Translations under genes and position numbers: made by a program
Part shown: piece by piece, positions 62,420 through 64,000 of the stretch
How the letters are laid out: each line of letters opens with the position of its first letter
How positions within the stretch are numbered: the first letter of the stretch is position 1
NCBI RefSeq assembly: GCF_002443255.2
Contig: NW_019211460.1
Span: 38,387,498-38,451,497, forward strand
DNA: 64,000 nt
Source of the DNA: Varroa destructor
Lineage: Eukaryota > Arthropoda > Arachnida > Mesostigmata > Varroidae
Reading direction: 5' to 3'
The notes under the pieces: generated by a model
Databases searched by the model: none
Told to the model about the DNA's origin: nothing
The model's input: only the letters and a program-made list of their open reading frames with translations

Positions 62420-62585
62420 TAAGTATAAACCTGGCTTGACGATTTCAGGTTGTCTTGCCCCAGCTAGTGTAGGACATTGTTATATCAATGTATACCTGCT
62501 ACACATGAGAAAGGTGTCTCCATATGAATTTTTTCACGGTCGTCCTGCAGTATCACCACAAGAAATTAGTACAGGCGCCAAGTAA
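62420..62585 (+). pseudogene. Gypsy-type integrase C-terminal fragment
   Basis: The plus-strand frame ending at TAA 62,583-62,585 contains CYINVYLLHMRKVSPYEFFH followed by GRPAVSPQEI. It matches the end of the Gypsy integrase core, 'A-Y-N-x-x-x-H-x-x-x-x-x-S-P-Y-E-x-x-F-G-R-x-x-x-x-P-x-E-I'. No catalytic DDE residues or other parts of the element are visible nearby. It lies in the gene's third intron, in the gene's sense orientation. A Copia-type origin is possible but fits less well. Confidence 0.5.
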
Positions 62586-63733
62586 CGAAATCATCGTAAA
62601 ACAATAATGATCTCTCAAGCTCTAATCAGCTGCCATTCGAAAAGCCTATCGTTTCCTACCTGTGCTTGTACGGTATGTTCACAAAAAGACTCCGTACTTT
62701 GTGCACCCTTCTAGCCATATTGTTGCTACAACGTTTGAATATCAAAGCCAACAGTGGCTAACAATGGATGGGTGTCTCTTTGGTTTTCCGCTAACAGTCT
62801 TCTTACGTTGATGTTCCTGTGTAGATTTATTCTATCTATTTGTGTCATCTGGCTTCCATAGGTTAACACTATTTCCGTTACCGATAACCGGGGTGACTTT
62901 TCAAACATCCATAAGCGGTTATTTTGATTGCTAGTTTTTCCTCTCGTTCAGTTTGTCTATTTTGGATTTTAATTGGCTCTTAAATGCAGATTCGGACCGC
63001 TTTAGAGAAATAAAAAATTAAATATTTCTATTTGTTTCATTCATCGAGCTTATTTCGCAGTTATTCGACATTGTAGATAAGGGTCATTTCTACTTTGCGA
63101 GCTGGTGGTTCCCTTGATCCGCTTCCTAATTTTTTTTAATTTAAGGCTGGATCCATAATAACGAGCAGAGTTTATTATGAGATATACTGAAATTATTACT
63201 TTTACGGTAATCGCCGAATATACTGCCTTTGCCGTGCAAACGTATTGGTAATAATTTTAAGACGAATAGTGAGATCAGTGAATACAAGGGTAAATATGCA
63301 CGTAGAAATGATATTATATCTATCCTAGAACCGTATGGTTCTTATTTCCCACACTCATTTTTCCAATGACGCCAAACACCATTCGATAGCATCGTACTGA
63401 GCTCTAACCTCGAACGTCCTAGCTGTACAAAATAACAGTTATATGCTGGGCCAGATGTCTACTCGTTGCACGTTGTATAAAAACTAGGAAAAGACGCGCA
63501 TATAGACTACCTTATAGTTAGCACTGAAGTACTTTAGGCACCAGTATGGTACGAGAAGTATTAGTAGCCACGAATCTCTTCATATACAATAAACTTTGCC
63601 GTTGTAGCACGTCTAGTCGCAACAAGTCGCTGTTCGCCCGTCTGTTACTGCCGTCTGCTGCCAACGTGATGAAAGAGAAGGTTTGTTTAACGTCTTTCTG
63701 ATGCTATCTTCGTTTTACATTTACAAGCAATAA

Positions 63734-63752
63734 TGCGGCGTAACGCGCCGCA
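63734..63752. repeat. GC-rich 7-bp hairpin
   Basis: TGCGGCG and CGCCGCA pair perfectly around a TAACG loop. Short, with no gene attached. Confidence 0.8.
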
Positions 63753-64000
63753 CCAGGATGCATAGCTCGGAGAGGATGGTGAAGAGCCATACGAAAAGAG
63801 GGTCGGTAGGGAAGTCTGGTCAGAGATGACATTCACGGAGAAGTTTTTAAGGAAAAATTCAATAGAGGTCCATTCTACAGGTAGCTCAAACTTCTGTAAG
63901 TTTAATGAAGCGGCAAGCCGGGCTACAATCCGAAGTTAGGCCCTGATGAGGGTCGCTTATCGATAGAAGCCCATGGACGTTTTTACGTGGTAGCAGAACT

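Larger units (their letters stand above)
62073..64000 (+). other. Third intron (start) with transposon trace
   Basis: From donor GTAAGT at 62,073 to the window end I see no further exon in the required phase. A Gypsy integrase fragment is listed separately. A GC-rich patch at 63,608-63,681 follows a TTGTAG and precedes AAG|GTTTGT. In the phase required here it reaches a stop after about 19 codons, so it is not claimed. Confidence 0.5.

Noticed and set aside
63608..63681. GC-rich patch between TTGTAG and AAG|GTTTGT as a fourth exon.
   Set aside because: In the phase required by the 62,072 donor it stops after about 19 codons. The only phase open throughout does not match. The acceptor is weak.
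1..64000. Search by eye for CRISPR arrays, bacterial operons or phage modules.
   Set aside because: No regularly spaced direct repeats and no dense same-strand genes; intron-bearing structure and eukaryotic transposons make a prokaryotic source untenable.

Overview
The window looks like AT-rich nuclear DNA from an animal, most likely an arthropod. There are no operons or bacterial-style packed genes. Exons are small and separated by introns of 6-14 kb. Microsatellites, mostly (AT)n, are frequent. The recognisable transposon fossils (Gypsy/Ty3 LTR elements, an R1-clade LINE, a mariner and a second Tc1/mariner-like transposase) fit an arthropod genome. The species cannot be fixed from this sequence. 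No tRNA, rRNA, CRISPR or prokaryotic replication signals were found.

Positions 1-36,900 hold no protein-coding gene that I can support. They contain decayed mobile elements: a minus-strand Gypsy pol at about 1,640-2,640, a lone retropepsin at about 13,390-13,590, a mariner at about 14,284-14,800 and a plus-strand R1-clade LINE ORF2 at about 25,340-27,095. They also contain (AT)19 arrays, a CA repeat, several clean hairpins and two GC-richer islands (about 22,760-23,660 and 30,340-32,400). From about 37,000 the base composition changes and a plus-strand gene begins.

The main gene lies on the plus strand. A large exon (about 39,826-41,313) carries a Ser/Ala/Gly/Gln-rich open frame from ATG 40,501. 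It ends at a phase-0 donor that matches a phase-0 acceptor at 47,665. That exon (47,665-47,752) ends in phase 1, and the next exon (61,956-62,072) begins and ends in phase 1. The three pieces join without a stop into 339 codons plus one base, and the gene continues beyond the window. I do not recognise the protein. It looks disordered, with Ser/Thr-Pro sites and no folded domain in view.

Two features of its 5' side deserve attention. The large exon also carries an upstream open frame (ATG 39,848 to TGA 40,504) whose stop overlaps the main start as ATGA. A separate 15-codon ATG exon (39,018-39,062) ends at a phase-0 donor and could splice directly to the 47,665 exon. The long introns contain further fossils: a Tc1/mariner-like transposase at 49,603-49,936 and a Gypsy integrase tail at about 62,420-62,585. 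They also hold a 100-N assembly gap abutting a (TA)22 array and a GC-rich island at about 58,250-60,480.
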